Assembly (NCBI GenBank): GCA_052246725.1
Contig: JBQQCL010000001.1
Origin: Pseudalkalibacillus sp052246725
GTDB lineage: Bacteria; Bacillota; Bacilli; Bacillales; Fictibacillaceae
Reading direction: 5' to 3' (one strand)
Length of the DNA: 64,000 nt
Shown here: one piece after another, positions 8,882 through 18,358 of the stretch
Layout of the letters: each line of letters opens with the position of its first letter
Position numbering within the stretch: the first letter of the stretch is position 1
Notes under the pieces: generated by a model
Databases searched by the model: none
Seen by the model: the letters and a program-made list of their open reading frames with translations, nothing else
What the model was told of the DNA's origin: nothing
Made by a program: the position numbers and the translations under genes

Positions 8882-9008
8882 GAAAAAGTGGCTGTCCATA
8901 AGTGACTGAGTCTCTCCGTACTTAACATCATTTTGAGAAAAATCGTGGTTGTGATACAAAATGTTGTTTGGAGGTGTCTGACACTTTTCTTTGGACAGCC
9001 TGCTTTTC
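8882..9008. repeat. 127-bp element with terminal inverted repeats
   Basis: The left end GAAAAAGTGGCTGTCCA and right end TGGACAGCCTGCTTTTC are inverted copies, and the match weakly extends inward (AAGTGACTGAGTC against GTGTCTGACACTT). It has no gene and sits between the permease stop (9018) and the GH13 start (8847). It looks like a small MITE or an mRNA hairpin. Confidence 0.55.
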
Positions 9009-9017
9009 CATTTGTAC

Positions 9018-9848
9018 TTATTTAAGCCCTGACATCGTAAATCCTTCCACAATATATTTTTGGAAGAAAGAAAAGATGATGATGATCGGTACAACCATGA
9101 ACGCAGCACCGGCCATCTGCAATCCATAGTTGCTCGCGTACTGCCCTTGCAGCAGCGACAACCCTACGGATAACGTATAAAGGCTTTCATCATTTGCAAT
9201 GATCAACGGCCATAAGAAACTGTTCCAGGCACCGATGAACGTAAGAATCCCCTGTACAGCGAAAATCGGTTTCGCGATCGGAATGATCAGCTTAAAGAAG
9301 ATATAAAACTCTCCTGCTCCGTCCAAACGAGCTGCTTCAATCAGATCCGTCGGAATCGTCGTCATGAACTGCCTGAACAAGAAGATACTGAATGCAGCCG
9401 CCAATCCTGGCAGCACGATCCCAGTCATCGTATTCGTCAGTCCCATTTCATTCAGGATCAAATAAACGGGAATCATCGTTACCTGTGCTGGAATCATCAT
9501 TGTCGCAAGCACAAGGTAAAAGACAGGCTCACGACCTTTGAATTTGTATTTTGCAAACCCATAACCCGCCATCGCATTGAACAAGAGACCCACAAAGGAC
9601 ATCACGACAATGATGATCGTATTTTTCAGATAGACTCCGAAATTAAGCCGTTCGAACAAATTGATGTAGTTTTCAAGAGTCGGGTTCTCAGGGAACAGTG
9701 TTGGCGGAAACAGCAGCACTTCTCCGTTCGGTTTGAATGAACTCATGATCATCCAGAAAAACGGGATGGATACGAGAACACCACCTACGATAAGAAGGAT
9801 ACTGACGATTGTCTTTTCAATTTTCCGATTGATTGTATTTGATTCCAT
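9018..9848 (-). CDS. Carbohydrate ABC transporter permease, MalG type
   Basis: 276 residues from ATG 9848, preceded by GGGGTGG 5 nt away; the upstream GTG at 9857 is less likely. Six membrane segments are evident, and the cytoplasmic EAA loop is LIEAARLDGAGEFYIFFKLIIPIAKP. This is the second permease of a CUT1-family sugar importer, partner of the MalF-type permease just upstream and of the binding protein at 10957-12189. No ATPase is encoded, so a shared MsmX-type ATPase is expected elsewhere. By context it imports beta-1,2-linked glucooligosaccharides. Confidence 0.93.
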   Translation of the reverse strand: MESNTINRKIEKTIVSILLIVGGVLVSIPFFWMIMSSFKPNGEVLLFPPTLFPENPTLENYINLFERLNFGVYLKNTIIIVVMSFVGLLFNAMAGYGFAKYKFKGREPVFYLVLATMMIPAQVTMIPVYLILNEMGLTNTMTGIVLPGLAAAFSIFLFRQFMTTIPTDLIEAARLDGAGEFYIFFKLIIPIAKPIFAVQGILTFIGAWNSFLWPLIIANDESLYTLSVGLSLLQGQYASNYGLQMAGAAFMVVPIIIIFSFFQKYIVEGFTMSGLK

Positions 9849-9863
9849 ATGAGCCACCCCGAT

Positions 9864-10763
9864 CTAATACTCTGTGTCAGATTTTCGGATTTTGAACTGG
9901 ACAAGTGTCACGACGATGATGAAAACGAACAAGATGAATGATCCAGCTGCCGCGTAACCGAATTCACTGAATTGGAAGCCTTCCTGATAAATAAACAAGG
10001 CCATGGAAATCGTTCCGTTCAATGGCCCCCCCTGGGTCATGACGAACGGCTCTTCGAAGAATTGCAGCCAACCAATCAAGGTCGTGATCGTTACGAAGAA
10101 CGTTGCATAACGCAAGAGCGGGATCGTAATTTGGAAAAGCATTTGAAAACGGTTCGCACCGTCAATTTTTGCCGCTTCATAATACGATTGCGGAATCCCT
10201 TGTAATGCTGCAAGGAAAATGATCATATTGATCCCGATTCCTTTCCAGACAGCAAGCACGATCAACGAAAGCTTTGCGATCGTCGGTTCCTCGAGCCAAG
10301 GGATTTTATCTGCCTCCAACAGGGACAAGATGTAGTTGAAAAGACCATATTCGGTATTGTATAAGTAACCCCAGATGACTGCTACCGCAATGATATTCGT
10401 GATGGAAGGCATGTAGTAGACTCCTCGGAAAAACCTGAACAATAGGTTGGATCCATAGTTTAGGAGCAATGCGATTCCTAATGAACAAACAATAACAAGA
10501 GGCACTCCGATGATTGCATAGAATAATGTGTTATAAATTGATTTATGAAAGACTTCGTCTGTGAAGAGTTCTTTATAATTTTCTAGTCCGATATAATTGA
10601 TATTCGACCAGTTTGCAAGCCCCTTGAGATCAAGGTCTGTAAAACTGATGAAAAAAGCCACGAAAATCGGAACGATGCTGAAGACCAATAGAATCAGGAC
10701 AGCTGGCCCGATGAACATGAAGGGGTGTCGATCCTGATATAATCGTTTGAAACCATTGCCCAT
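9864..10763 (-). CDS. Carbohydrate ABC transporter permease, MalF type
   Basis: 299 residues with six membrane segments and the EAA loop YYEAAKIDGANRFQMLFQITIPLL, which contacts the ATPase. The start is ATG with AGGTGGG 5 nt upstream. It is followed after 15 bp by the MalG-type permease. It is separated from the binding-protein gene upstream by 193 bp that contain a terminator-like hairpin, so the permeases may be made at a lower level than the binding protein. Confidence 0.93.
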   Translation of the reverse strand: MGNGFKRLYQDRHPFMFIGPAVLILLVFSIVPIFVAFFISFTDLDLKGLANWSNINYIGLENYKELFTDEVFHKSIYNTLFYAIIGVPLVIVCSLGIALLLNYGSNLLFRFFRGVYYMPSITNIIAVAVIWGYLYNTEYGLFNYILSLLEADKIPWLEEPTIAKLSLIVLAVWKGIGINMIIFLAALQGIPQSYYEAAKIDGANRFQMLFQITIPLLRYATFFVTITTLIGWLQFFEEPFVMTQGGPLNGTISMALFIYQEGFQFSEFGYAAAGSFILFVFIIVVTLVQFKIRKSDTEY

Positions 10764-10891
10764 AATAACCCACCTAACTGAACTATACTCATGACGACTG
10801 ACTTAGACTACAATGAGATGTTTGAGCTTGAGTAGAGGTTGAATACAACTGTTTCATTCCTTCCAGTTTTACCCCTCTACTTCGTAAAAAT

Positions 10892-10925
10892 GGAGTTCAG
10901 GCATAAAGGAATGCCTGTAACTCCA
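10892..10925 (-). terminator. Hairpin between binding protein and permeases (partial terminator)
   Basis: The stem GGAGTTCAGGCAT / ATGCCTGTAACTCC with a short loop is followed on the minus strand by TTTTTACG. It lies about 30 bp past the binding-protein stop at 10957 and before the permease gene, the classic place for partial termination that raises binding-protein levels in sugar importers. Confidence 0.75.
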
Positions 10926-10956
10926 CTATTTTCTCTAATCAAGTATGATCATCAAA

Positions 10957-12189
10957 TCAATCTTCATTGGACTCGATGACTTTTTGACGATACTTGTCTA
11001 GTTCCTTATCGACGTCTGCATCACCGACAGTGACTTTCTCGATTGCATTGAGCAATTCTTGTCCGACAACTTCCCAGTTCTGAATTTGCGGAGAAGCTTT
11101 TGCTGTTTTCAATTGCTCACCGAAAACGGAAAGCATTTCGTCTTCCTTAAGGGTCGGATCTTCCCAAGCTTCTACCCTTGAAGGTAACGTGTTAGAAGTT
11201 TTAAACCACTCGATTTGCGTATCTACTTCGTTCATGTAAGAAATGAACTTTAGAGATTCTTCCACTTTATCCGAGCTGCTGAAAATGGAGAAGTTCGATC
11301 CACCGATACTGGATGCTACCTGCTCTTTTTCAGGCATTGTGGCGATAGCCCATTTCCCTTCTAGATCAGGAGCTTGATCATTCAGGATGTTCACCATCCA
11401 AGGACCACTGAAAAACATCGGTTTTACACCATCTTTAAAGGATTGGACGATATCCATTCCTTCTTTAGTGGTACTGATTCCTTCATCAAAATAACTTGTG
11501 TAATAGTTGATTGCCTCATCGAATTTTGGACTATCGAGGTTAAGGTTCTTTTTATCCGTGTCAAATTCGAATCCATTTTGCCATGCGAAGATGAATGGCA
11601 TGATCTGGTCGTTACGATCGATATCCAATCCATAATACTTGTCCCCGCGATCAGCAAGTTTCCCCGCAGCATCTTTCAACTCATCCCACGTTGCTGGCGC
11701 TTCATCATAACCTGCTTCTTTTAGTAGATCGGTACGATAGAAGAGTACACGTGTTTCAACATACCAAGGAATACCGACGATCTGATCCTCATATTTCATC
11801 GTTTTCGCTGCACCATCAAAGTAATTTTCAGGCTTGAATTCAGGATAATCTTTCATATGTTCCGATAGATCAAGGAGTGCCCCTGCATCAGCGAATTCAG
11901 ATACCCATGTCGTTCCTAATTGGACAACATCCGGACCTTTTTGAGATGCAACTGCCGTCAAAAGCTTATCGTGTGCGTTTTCCCATGGAATTGCTTGTAC
12001 CTTTACTTTGATCTCTGGATTTTCTTCTTCAAATTTCTTTGCAATCTCATCTAATTTTTTACCTTCTTCACCCATTGCCCAGACTGAAATAGTGTTGTCA
12101 TCTTCACCAGATCCATTTGAACAGCCTCCAAGTAAAGCAGAAATGGCTAAAAGAAAAACAAAGAAAAGCGAAACAATCTTCTTGTTCAT
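10957..12189 (-). CDS. Sugar ABC transporter substrate-binding lipoprotein
   Basis: 410 residues from ATG 12189 (MNKKIVSLFF...LLGGC). The signal peptide ends in the lipobox LGGC, so it is anchored on the outer face of the membrane. The body is a cluster-D/MalE-like binding protein (ISVWAMGEEGKKL, KGPDVVQLGTTW, IPWYVETRVLFYRTDLL, MFFSGPWMV). It is the first gene of the minus-strand operon and divergent from the GH3 and GH94 genes. In Listeria innocua the equivalent gene next to a GH94 oligoglucan phosphorylase binds sophorooligosaccharides, so the same ligand is likely here. Its promoter and operator lie at 12331-12378. Confidence 0.92.
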   Translation of the reverse strand: MNKKIVSLFFVFLLAISALLGGCSNGSGEDDNTISVWAMGEEGKKLDEIAKKFEEENPEIKVKVQAIPWENAHDKLLTAVASQKGPDVVQLGTTWVSEFADAGALLDLSEHMKDYPEFKPENYFDGAAKTMKYEDQIVGIPWYVETRVLFYRTDLLKEAGYDEAPATWDELKDAAGKLADRGDKYYGLDIDRNDQIMPFIFAWQNGFEFDTDKKNLNLDSPKFDEAINYYTSYFDEGISTTKEGMDIVQSFKDGVKPMFFSGPWMVNILNDQAPDLEGKWAIATMPEKEQVASSIGGSNFSIFSSSDKVEESLKFISYMNEVDTQIEWFKTSNTLPSRVEAWEDPTLKEDEMLSVFGEQLKTAKASPQIQNWEVVGQELLNAIEKVTVGDADVDKELDKYRQKVIESNED

Positions 12190-12330
12190 TTCGAACATTC
12201 TCCCTTCTACTCTAATTATTCGTTAATGCTAGTCTTTATAAATAGGAATAAACAAATGCATGAAAAGAAAATTTCATGGCAGCAATAGTGATATTCAACA
12301 CTTTTGAGCACGAATCTTTCTCTTTTCGTT

Positions 12331-12378
12331 GAAACGTTTCGACAACTTGATTATAATCAAATGTGAATCCGCTTTCAA
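12331..12378 (-). promoter_or_regulatory. Promoter and LacI-type operator for the importer operon
   Basis: On the minus strand the -35 box TTGAAA (12373-12378) and -10 box TATAAT (12350-12355) are separated by 17 bp. The palindrome GAAACGTTTC (12331-12340) begins right at the expected transcription start, ideal for repression. A matching site lies behind the divergent promoter. Confidence 0.85.
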
Positions 12379-12482
12379 CATTTATTTTAAAAAACATTAA
12401 AAATTTTTAAAAAATTGCTTTAGTATCAACGTTTATTCTTTCATATCAATCGTTTTCAAGCCAAATGAGGCGGATATCTTCA

Positions 12483-12538
12483 TTGACTCCAAAAAAGAAA
12501 GCGCTTATAATCCTTGATAACATATATTGAAACGTTTC
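12483..12538 (+). promoter_or_regulatory. Promoter, cre-like site and LacI-type operator for the GH3-GH94 operon
   Basis: The -35 box TTGACT (12483-12488) and -10 box TATAAT (12506-12511) are separated by 17 bp. A catabolite-response-like sequence AGAAAGCGCTTATA (12496-12509) overlaps the -10 box. The GAAACGTTTC palindrome (12529-12538) sits just after the start site. This suggests double control by CcpA and by the LacI-type regulator at 5185-6177. Confidence 0.82.
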
Positions 12539-12577
12539 GAATGCTTTAAATATCAAAGAACTCTCGGGAGGATGAAT

Positions 12578-14740
12578 ATGAGCGAACAGCTTACTTCACT
12601 TGTAAACAAGATGACGTTAGACGAAAAGATTGCGCAATTGATCCAGTTGGCTACCCCATTTTATAAAGGTGCTTCAAATGAAGGGCAAATCACCGGTCCA
12701 ATGGCTGAAATGGGTATCACAAAGGATGTCATTATTAATAGTGGTTCCGTATTAGGAGCTTCCGGAGCCAAAACCACTAAAAACATTCAGAAAACCCATT
12801 TGAAGGAGAATCGCTTAGGAATTCCGCTATTATTCATGGCCGATATCATCCATGGCTATAAAACTATTTTTCCAGTTCCATTGGCTATCGGGTGTTCGTG
12901 GGACTTGAAACTAGCAGAACGAAGCGCAGAAATCGCTGCTAAAGAAGCAGCTGTATCAGGTGTTCATGTCACATTCTCACCTATGGTCGATTTAGTTCGA
13001 GATCCTCGCTGGGGCAGAGTCATGGAATCGACTGGAGAAGATCCATTTCTTAATAGTGAATATGCGAAAGCGTTTGTCAGAGGATACCAGGGTGAGGATT
13101 TGACGAATGACAAGAATCGTGTTGCAGCTTGTGTAAAACACTTTGCAGCGTACGGAGCTCCGGAAGGCGGTCGTGACTATAATACTGTCGACATGTCCGA
13201 AAGACAGCTTCGGGAATATTATTTGCCAGCATACAAAGCTGCACTTGATGAAGGTTGTGAGATGGTCATGACAGCCTTCAATATTTTAGACGGAATCCCT
13301 GCAACAGGCAATAAGAAGCTGATGCGGAACATCCTTCGTGGTGAATGGAATTTTGATGGTGTCATGATTTCGGATTGGGGTGCTGTTAAAGAGCAGATCG
13401 CTCATGGTTTCGCCGCAGACAAGAAAGATGCTGCTCAGAAGGCACTTACTGCTGGTGTAGACATTGAAATGATGACGACGTGTTATGTCCATCATGCAAA
13501 AGAACTTATTGATGAAGGGCTACTAGACGAAGCAGTGGTTGACGAAGCCGTTATAAGAATTTTAGAGCTGAAAGATAAATTAGGATTGTTTGAAAATCCC
13601 ACCCGTGCTGCGGATGAAGAACTTGAAAAAGAAATTGTCTTTTCTGTTTCACACCGCCAAGCAGCAAGAGAACTCGCATCAAAGTCATCTGTCCTTTTGA
13701 AAAATGATGGTGTTCTCCCTCTCCAGAAAGATCAGAAAATCGCTTTGATCGGTCCATTTAGTGAAAACAATGATCTGCTCGGTCCATGGTCTTGGATCGG
13801 ATCGAAAGAGGATGCGGTGACCTTAAGTGAAGGGATTCAATCGAAAATCGATCCATCGCTCCTTTCCATTGAAAAAGGCAGCGATGTCGAAACCATCACC
13901 CAGAGCCAGATCGAAAAGACACTGGAGGCTGCGGCTAACGCTGATGTCGTTGTCCTTGCATTGGGAGAAGATTCAGCGATGAGCGGTGAAGCCAAAAGCC
14001 GTGCAGACATCCGATTGCCGCAGGCACAACTTGAGTTGATCAAAGCATTGAAGCCTCTCGGCAAACCGATGGCAGCTGTACTATTCAATGGGCGCCCACT
14101 TGATTTGCATGGCGTTGTCGATCAAGCAGATGCCGTCCTGGAAGCATGGTACCCAGGATCAGAAGCTGGATCAGCAGTGGCTGACCTGCTCTATGGAGAT
14201 GCTGTGCCATCTGGGCGTCTGACAATGTCCTTCCCTTATTCGGTCGGACAGGTTCCCGTCTACTATAATTGCTACAATACTGGACGACCGCAGACAACAC
14301 CAGATGCGAAAGGCGAATATGTATCCCAATATCTGGACATACCGAATGAGCCTCTCTTCCCATTTGGTTTCGGATTAAGTTACACCACGTTTTCGTACAG
14401 TGATGCGTCTTTATCAAGTGACGTGTTGAAGACAGATCGACCGATCCAGTTGACTGTAGATGTTACGAATACCGGAGACGTTAAAGGTGAAGAAGTCGTA
14501 CAGCTCTATGTACGTGATATCACCGGGGAAGTCGTACGACCTTTGAAAGAATTGAAAGGCTTTGAGAAAGTATCGCTCGAACCAGGGGAAACGAAGACGA
14601 TCTCTTTTACAATCTCCGAGCAACAACTTCGTTACTATCATCCGGATTTGAGTTTTGAAAGTGATCCGGGAGAGTTTACTGCTTATATCGGACCGAACAG
14701 CAGAGATGTAACTGCACATCCTTTTAAACTAGAGAAATAG
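12578..14740 (+). CDS. GH3 beta-glucosidase
   Basis: 720 residues from ATG 12578, which has GGGAGG 6 nt upstream. It shows the GH3 barrel, VKHFAAYG, and the nucleophile Asp in GVMISDWGAV (about D266), then the alpha/beta sandwich with GEDSAMSGEAKSR and a C-terminal fibronectin-type-III-like domain (VTNTGDVKGEEVVQLYVRD). No signal peptide, so cytoplasmic. It is followed directly by the GH94 gene. In Listeria innocua, a GH3 enzyme beside the oligoglucan phosphorylase prefers sophorooligosaccharides; by analogy it releases glucose from beta-1,2-linked gluco-oligomers, particularly short ones such as sophorose. Confidence 0.93.
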   Translation: MSEQLTSLVNKMTLDEKIAQLIQLATPFYKGASNEGQITGPMAEMGITKDVIINSGSVLGASGAKTTKNIQKTHLKENRLGIPLLFMADIIHGYKTIFPVPLAIGCSWDLKLAERSAEIAAKEAAVSGVHVTFSPMVDLVRDPRWGRVMESTGEDPFLNSEYAKAFVRGYQGEDLTNDKNRVAACVKHFAAYGAPEGGRDYNTVDMSERQLREYYLPAYKAALDEGCEMVMTAFNILDGIPATGNKKLMRNILRGEWNFDGVMISDWGAVKEQIAHGFAADKKDAAQKALTAGVDIEMMTTCYVHHAKELIDEGLLDEAVVDEAVIRILELKDKLGLFENPTRAADEELEKEIVFSVSHRQAARELASKSSVLLKNDGVLPLQKDQKIALIGPFSENNDLLGPWSWIGSKEDAVTLSEGIQSKIDPSLLSIEKGSDVETITQSQIEKTLEAAANADVVVLALGEDSAMSGEAKSRADIRLPQAQLELIKALKPLGKPMAAVLFNGRPLDLHGVVDQADAVLEAWYPGSEAGSAVADLLYGDAVPSGRLTMSFPYSVGQVPVYYNCYNTGRPQTTPDAKGEYVSQYLDIPNEPLFPFGFGLSYTTFSYSDASLSSDVLKTDRPIQLTVDVTNTGDVKGEEVVQLYVRDITGEVVRPLKELKGFEKVSLEPGETKTISFTISEQQLRYYHPDLSFESDPGEFTAYIGPNSRDVTAHPFKLEK

Positions 14741-14751
14741 AGGTGCTATCA

Positions 14752-17700
14752 TTGTCTACTAATTTGCAAACTGATCATAGATTCAAAATCCGTTCAGGAA
14801 ACCTGCAATTTTCTTTCTTAAATACAGGGGATGTTTTCGAGATCTCCCATCAATCTACACTGATCAATCAAGTTCAGGGGAACCCAATCGACGGTTCCCT
14901 TAACAACCTTTACCTTCGGCTTTTTCAATCTGACGAAATTAAAGTCATTCCACTTATCGGCATCCATTCGGACAGCGATCTGGCAGTAGCAGATTCCGCT
15001 CTCAAATGGTCAGGTACCTTTGAAAATGTCCGCTATGAGGTCTCCTTCATTTTGACCGATTCAGGGATATGGTTCTGGGACGTTGTATTGGAAGGAGCAG
15101 ATGTCGAATACGATCTGATTTATGCACAGGATCTCGGATTGGCTGATAAAGGAGCAGTGCGTTCCAATGAAGCTTACATCTCCCAATATACGGATCACAC
15201 CGTTTATGAGGACGAAAATCGAGGCTATGTCGTCTGCTCCCGTCAAAACCAGCCGATGCAATCCGGTTTCCCATATATCCAACAAGGATCATTGAATAAA
15301 GTGACCGGGTTCTCAACAGACGGATTCCAATTTTTCGGCACCTCTTATCGCGAAACGAATGTACCCCAAGCCTTGTCCAAAGAATCACTCGCAAATGAAA
15401 TTTATCAATATGAATTTGCCTATATCGCTCTGCAATCCGAGCGCAATTCTCTTGAGGGAAAGGACCGAGTCATCTTTTACGGACTCTTTAAGGAAGACCA
15501 CCCGGAAGCCGTCACATCCCTGGAATTTGAAGAGGAAGTCCTTGATGCCTGGAAAAAGGTTGAAGAAACAGGAGAAACGGAATTCCACGCTGTGGAAAAA
15601 ATTTCGTTATCCTCAAAGTTCGGTAACCCTTTAAAGACCGTAGAACTGGGTGAAGAAGAGATCCAAGGCCTATACCCCGACCGAAAGCATGAGGAACATC
15701 AGGATGGCAAGTTGCTCTCATTCTTTACGGACACCCATGAGCATGTCGTTTTAAAAGAAAAAGAACAACTCGTGGAACGTCCGCATGGGCACATTTTGAT
15801 GAGCGGCCATAATGACCGATTGACTGAAAATGTCATGACGACCACTTCTTATATGACAGGTGTGTTCAATTCCCAGCTCGTCGTCGGCAACACATCGTTC
15901 AATAAAATGTTGACAAATACGCGCAATGCATTGAACATCTTTAAAACATCCGGACAACGACTTTATATCGAAATCGATGGTGCGTATCATCTGCTCGGCA
16001 TGCCGTCCCTTTTCGAAATCGGCTTCAATTACACCCGTTGGTTTTATAAAACGGAAGATGATCTGATTATCGTGACGAACCATACGACCGTTGACACACC
16101 TGAAGTTCGATTGAACGTCCGCTCTGAAAAAGGGAACGCCTATCGTTTCTTGTTGTCCAACCAGGTTACGATGAACAACAATGAATACGAAGTCCCGTTC
16201 TCTGTTGAACAACAAGGGGAAACGATTGTTTACAGTGCAGCTGCCAATGCGGACAGTGCAAAGGTATTTCCGGAGCTTTCTTATCGTCTGAAGGTGGAGG
16301 GAGCAGAAATCGAGCTCACAGATGAGCAGGTCTTCTCTCCAGCTCTTGAGCCGAAATCCGTTTCTCTAAACGTGTTCGATCTTAGTCCTTCTAGCGATTG
16401 GACCATAACGATCCAGGGCTTGCTTCATGGCGAAGAGATGGATTTCATTCAAAAAGATGTGACAGAAGAGATTGAGAAATATCGCAGCTATTATGCTGAC
16501 GTGATGAACGGTTTCAAGCTATCGTCGACTACGTCTTCCTCCAATCAGATTGAAAAGCTGAACACCCTATCATGGTGGTATACCCATAACATGCTCGTCC
16601 ACTTTTCCGTTCCGCATGGACTTGAACAATATGGCGGAGCAGCATGGGGAACAAGGGATGTTTGCCAGGGTCCGATCGAATACTTCCTGGCCACACAAAA
16701 TTATGAATCAGTCCGTGAAATCATCCAGACGGTTTATGCGCATCAATACGAAGATGATGGCAGCTGGCCGCAATGGTTCATGTTCGATAAGTACTTCAAG
16801 ATCCAGGCGAATGAAAGCCATGGTGATGTCATTGTCTGGCCGTTGAAGGTTGTGAGCGATTACGTCCGTGCTACAGGGGATTTTGAAATTTTAAAAGAAG
16901 AGATCCCATATACAGTAAGTGATGGCTTCGATTTCAGCATTGAAAAAGAAACGCTGCTCGAACATATTAAAAAGCAGATCGATTATATCAAAAGCCACTT
17001 TCTGCACGATACGTTCTTGTCGTCTTATGACGATGGGGATTGGGATGACACCCTGCAGCCAGCGAACCAGCAATTGAAAAAATACATGGCTAGCAGCTGG
17101 ACAGTCGCCCTTACTTATCAAGTAATCCACCAGCTATCAAAAGTGCTGGAAAAGGTCGATCATCAGGAAGCGATTGAACTTAAGACACTAGCATTCGGCA
17201 TTAAAGAAGACTATAACCGATTCATGTTTAAGACAGACGTCCTGCCAGGTTTCCTTTACATGGAGAATAAAAATCAGCCTGAATTGATGATCCACCCGAC
17301 AGACACGAAAACCGGAATCGACTATCGGTTGATTCCGATGAATCGAAGCATCATCAGCGAGCTTTTCACACCAGAGCAAGCGCAGTCCCATTATGAATTG
17401 ATCAAAGAGCACCTCTATTGCCCTGACGGTGTCCGCTTGATGAACCGTCCAGCCAACTATGCAGGTGGAGTCAGCACTCATTTCAAACGTGCAGAACAAG
17501 CCGCGAACTTTGGACGTGAAATCGGTTTGCAATACGTCCATGCGCATATCCGTTTTGTAGAGGCGATGGCGAAGCTCGGTCGCGGGGATGAGGTTTGGAA
17601 AGGGCTTGAAATCATCAACCCGATCGGATTGAAGGATGTCGTACCGAATGCGGAAATGCGTCAGAGCAATACGTACTTCAGCAGTTCGGACGGTAAATTC

Positions 17701-18099
17701 AATACCCGCTATGAAGCTCAGGACCGCTTTGATGAACTTCGTAAAGGCACCGTTCCAGTAAAAGGTGGATGGCGCATCTATTCAAGCGGTCCTGGAATCT
17801 ATATGAATCAATTAATCTCGAATGCTCTCGGGATCCGTATTGAAGATGGCCGTTTGATCATTGACCCTGTTCTATCGGATGACCTGGACGGACTGAGGTT
17901 CGAATTCCGAATGATCGGGTTGCCGGTCACCTTCGTGTATTCTCTTTCTGATAACCACAAGTTTGTTGAGGTTAATGGAGAAAAAGTTGAATATATCCCT
18001 TGTACAAACCGTTATCGTGAAGGTGGCTTTTCAATCAAGCTAGACGATCTTGAAAAACTCCTTGACCGTGATGGAAATCTGATAAAAGTCTCGATTTAA
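14752..18099 (+). CDS. GH94 1,2-beta-oligoglucan phosphorylase
   Basis: 1115 residues from TTG 14752, chosen because AGAGGTG lies 6 nt upstream; GTG 14743 is the alternative. It has a large N-terminal beta-sandwich region, then the (alpha/alpha)6 barrel with AAWGTRDVCQGP (about residue 630) and YDDGDWDDTL (about 760), where the general acid Asp of GH94 lies. The length and these motifs match the 1,2-beta-oligoglucan phosphorylases rather than cellobiose phosphorylase (about 800 residues). These cleave sophorooligosaccharides with phosphate to give glucose-1-phosphate, acting in the cytoplasm. It closes the GH3-GH94 operon, 11 bp after the GH3 stop. Confidence 0.88.
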   Translation: MSTNLQTDHRFKIRSGNLQFSFLNTGDVFEISHQSTLINQVQGNPIDGSLNNLYLRLFQSDEIKVIPLIGIHSDSDLAVADSALKWSGTFENVRYEVSFILTDSGIWFWDVVLEGADVEYDLIYAQDLGLADKGAVRSNEAYISQYTDHTVYEDENRGYVVCSRQNQPMQSGFPYIQQGSLNKVTGFSTDGFQFFGTSYRETNVPQALSKESLANEIYQYEFAYIALQSERNSLEGKDRVIFYGLFKEDHPEAVTSLEFEEEVLDAWKKVEETGETEFHAVEKISLSSKFGNPLKTVELGEEEIQGLYPDRKHEEHQDGKLLSFFTDTHEHVVLKEKEQLVERPHGHILMSGHNDRLTENVMTTTSYMTGVFNSQLVVGNTSFNKMLTNTRNALNIFKTSGQRLYIEIDGAYHLLGMPSLFEIGFNYTRWFYKTEDDLIIVTNHTTVDTPEVRLNVRSEKGNAYRFLLSNQVTMNNNEYEVPFSVEQQGETIVYSAAANADSAKVFPELSYRLKVEGAEIELTDEQVFSPALEPKSVSLNVFDLSPSSDWTITIQGLLHGEEMDFIQKDVTEEIEKYRSYYADVMNGFKLSSTTSSSNQIEKLNTLSWWYTHNMLVHFSVPHGLEQYGGAAWGTRDVCQGPIEYFLATQNYESVREIIQTVYAHQYEDDGSWPQWFMFDKYFKIQANESHGDVIVWPLKVVSDYVRATGDFEILKEEIPYTVSDGFDFSIEKETLLEHIKKQIDYIKSHFLHDTFLSSYDDGDWDDTLQPANQQLKKYMASSWTVALTYQVIHQLSKVLEKVDHQEAIELKTLAFGIKEDYNRFMFKTDVLPGFLYMENKNQPELMIHPTDTKTGIDYRLIPMNRSIISELFTPEQAQSHYELIKEHLYCPDGVRLMNRPANYAGGVSTHFKRAEQAANFGREIGLQYVHAHIRFVEAMAKLGRGDEVWKGLEIINPIGLKDVVPNAEMRQSNTYFSSSDGKFNTRYEAQDRFDELRKGTVPVKGGWRIYSSGPGIYMNQLISNALGIRIEDGRLIIDPVLSDDLDGLRFEFRMIGLPVTFVYSLSDNHKFVEVNGEKVEYIPCTNRYREGGFSIKLDDLEKLLDRDGNLIKVSI

Positions 18100-18187
18100 C
18101 AGAAAGGTTCAAAAACGGCATTCACAGACTGTATTGCAAGACAAATTTGCACATTTTTCACTGACAGATTCCATATAAATTCACAAG

Positions 18188-18215
18188 AAAAAGAGCTCGA
18201 TTTTGAGCTCTTTTT
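18188..18215 (+). terminator. Rho-independent terminator after GH94 gene
   Basis: AAAAAGAGCTC / GAGCTCTTTTT, an 11-bp perfect stem with a 6-nt loop ending in T residues, 90 bp past the phosphorylase stop. Confidence 0.9.
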
Positions 18216-18358
18216 ACGTTTTTATGGCGAGGTCTTACTCCATTAAAGCCCCCTTTTCTATAAGACTTGATTTCGAGATAATTGAAGCATATTTTAAACT
18301 AACGCACCCGTTAGTTATACATAAAGATCTACACAATAATTGCATATACAATAAGTGA

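Noticed and set aside
15751..16215. 154-residue minus-strand open frame inside the GH94 gene
   Set aside because: The GH94 frame is continuous with clear motifs; the antisense frame has no start signal or recognisable domain.
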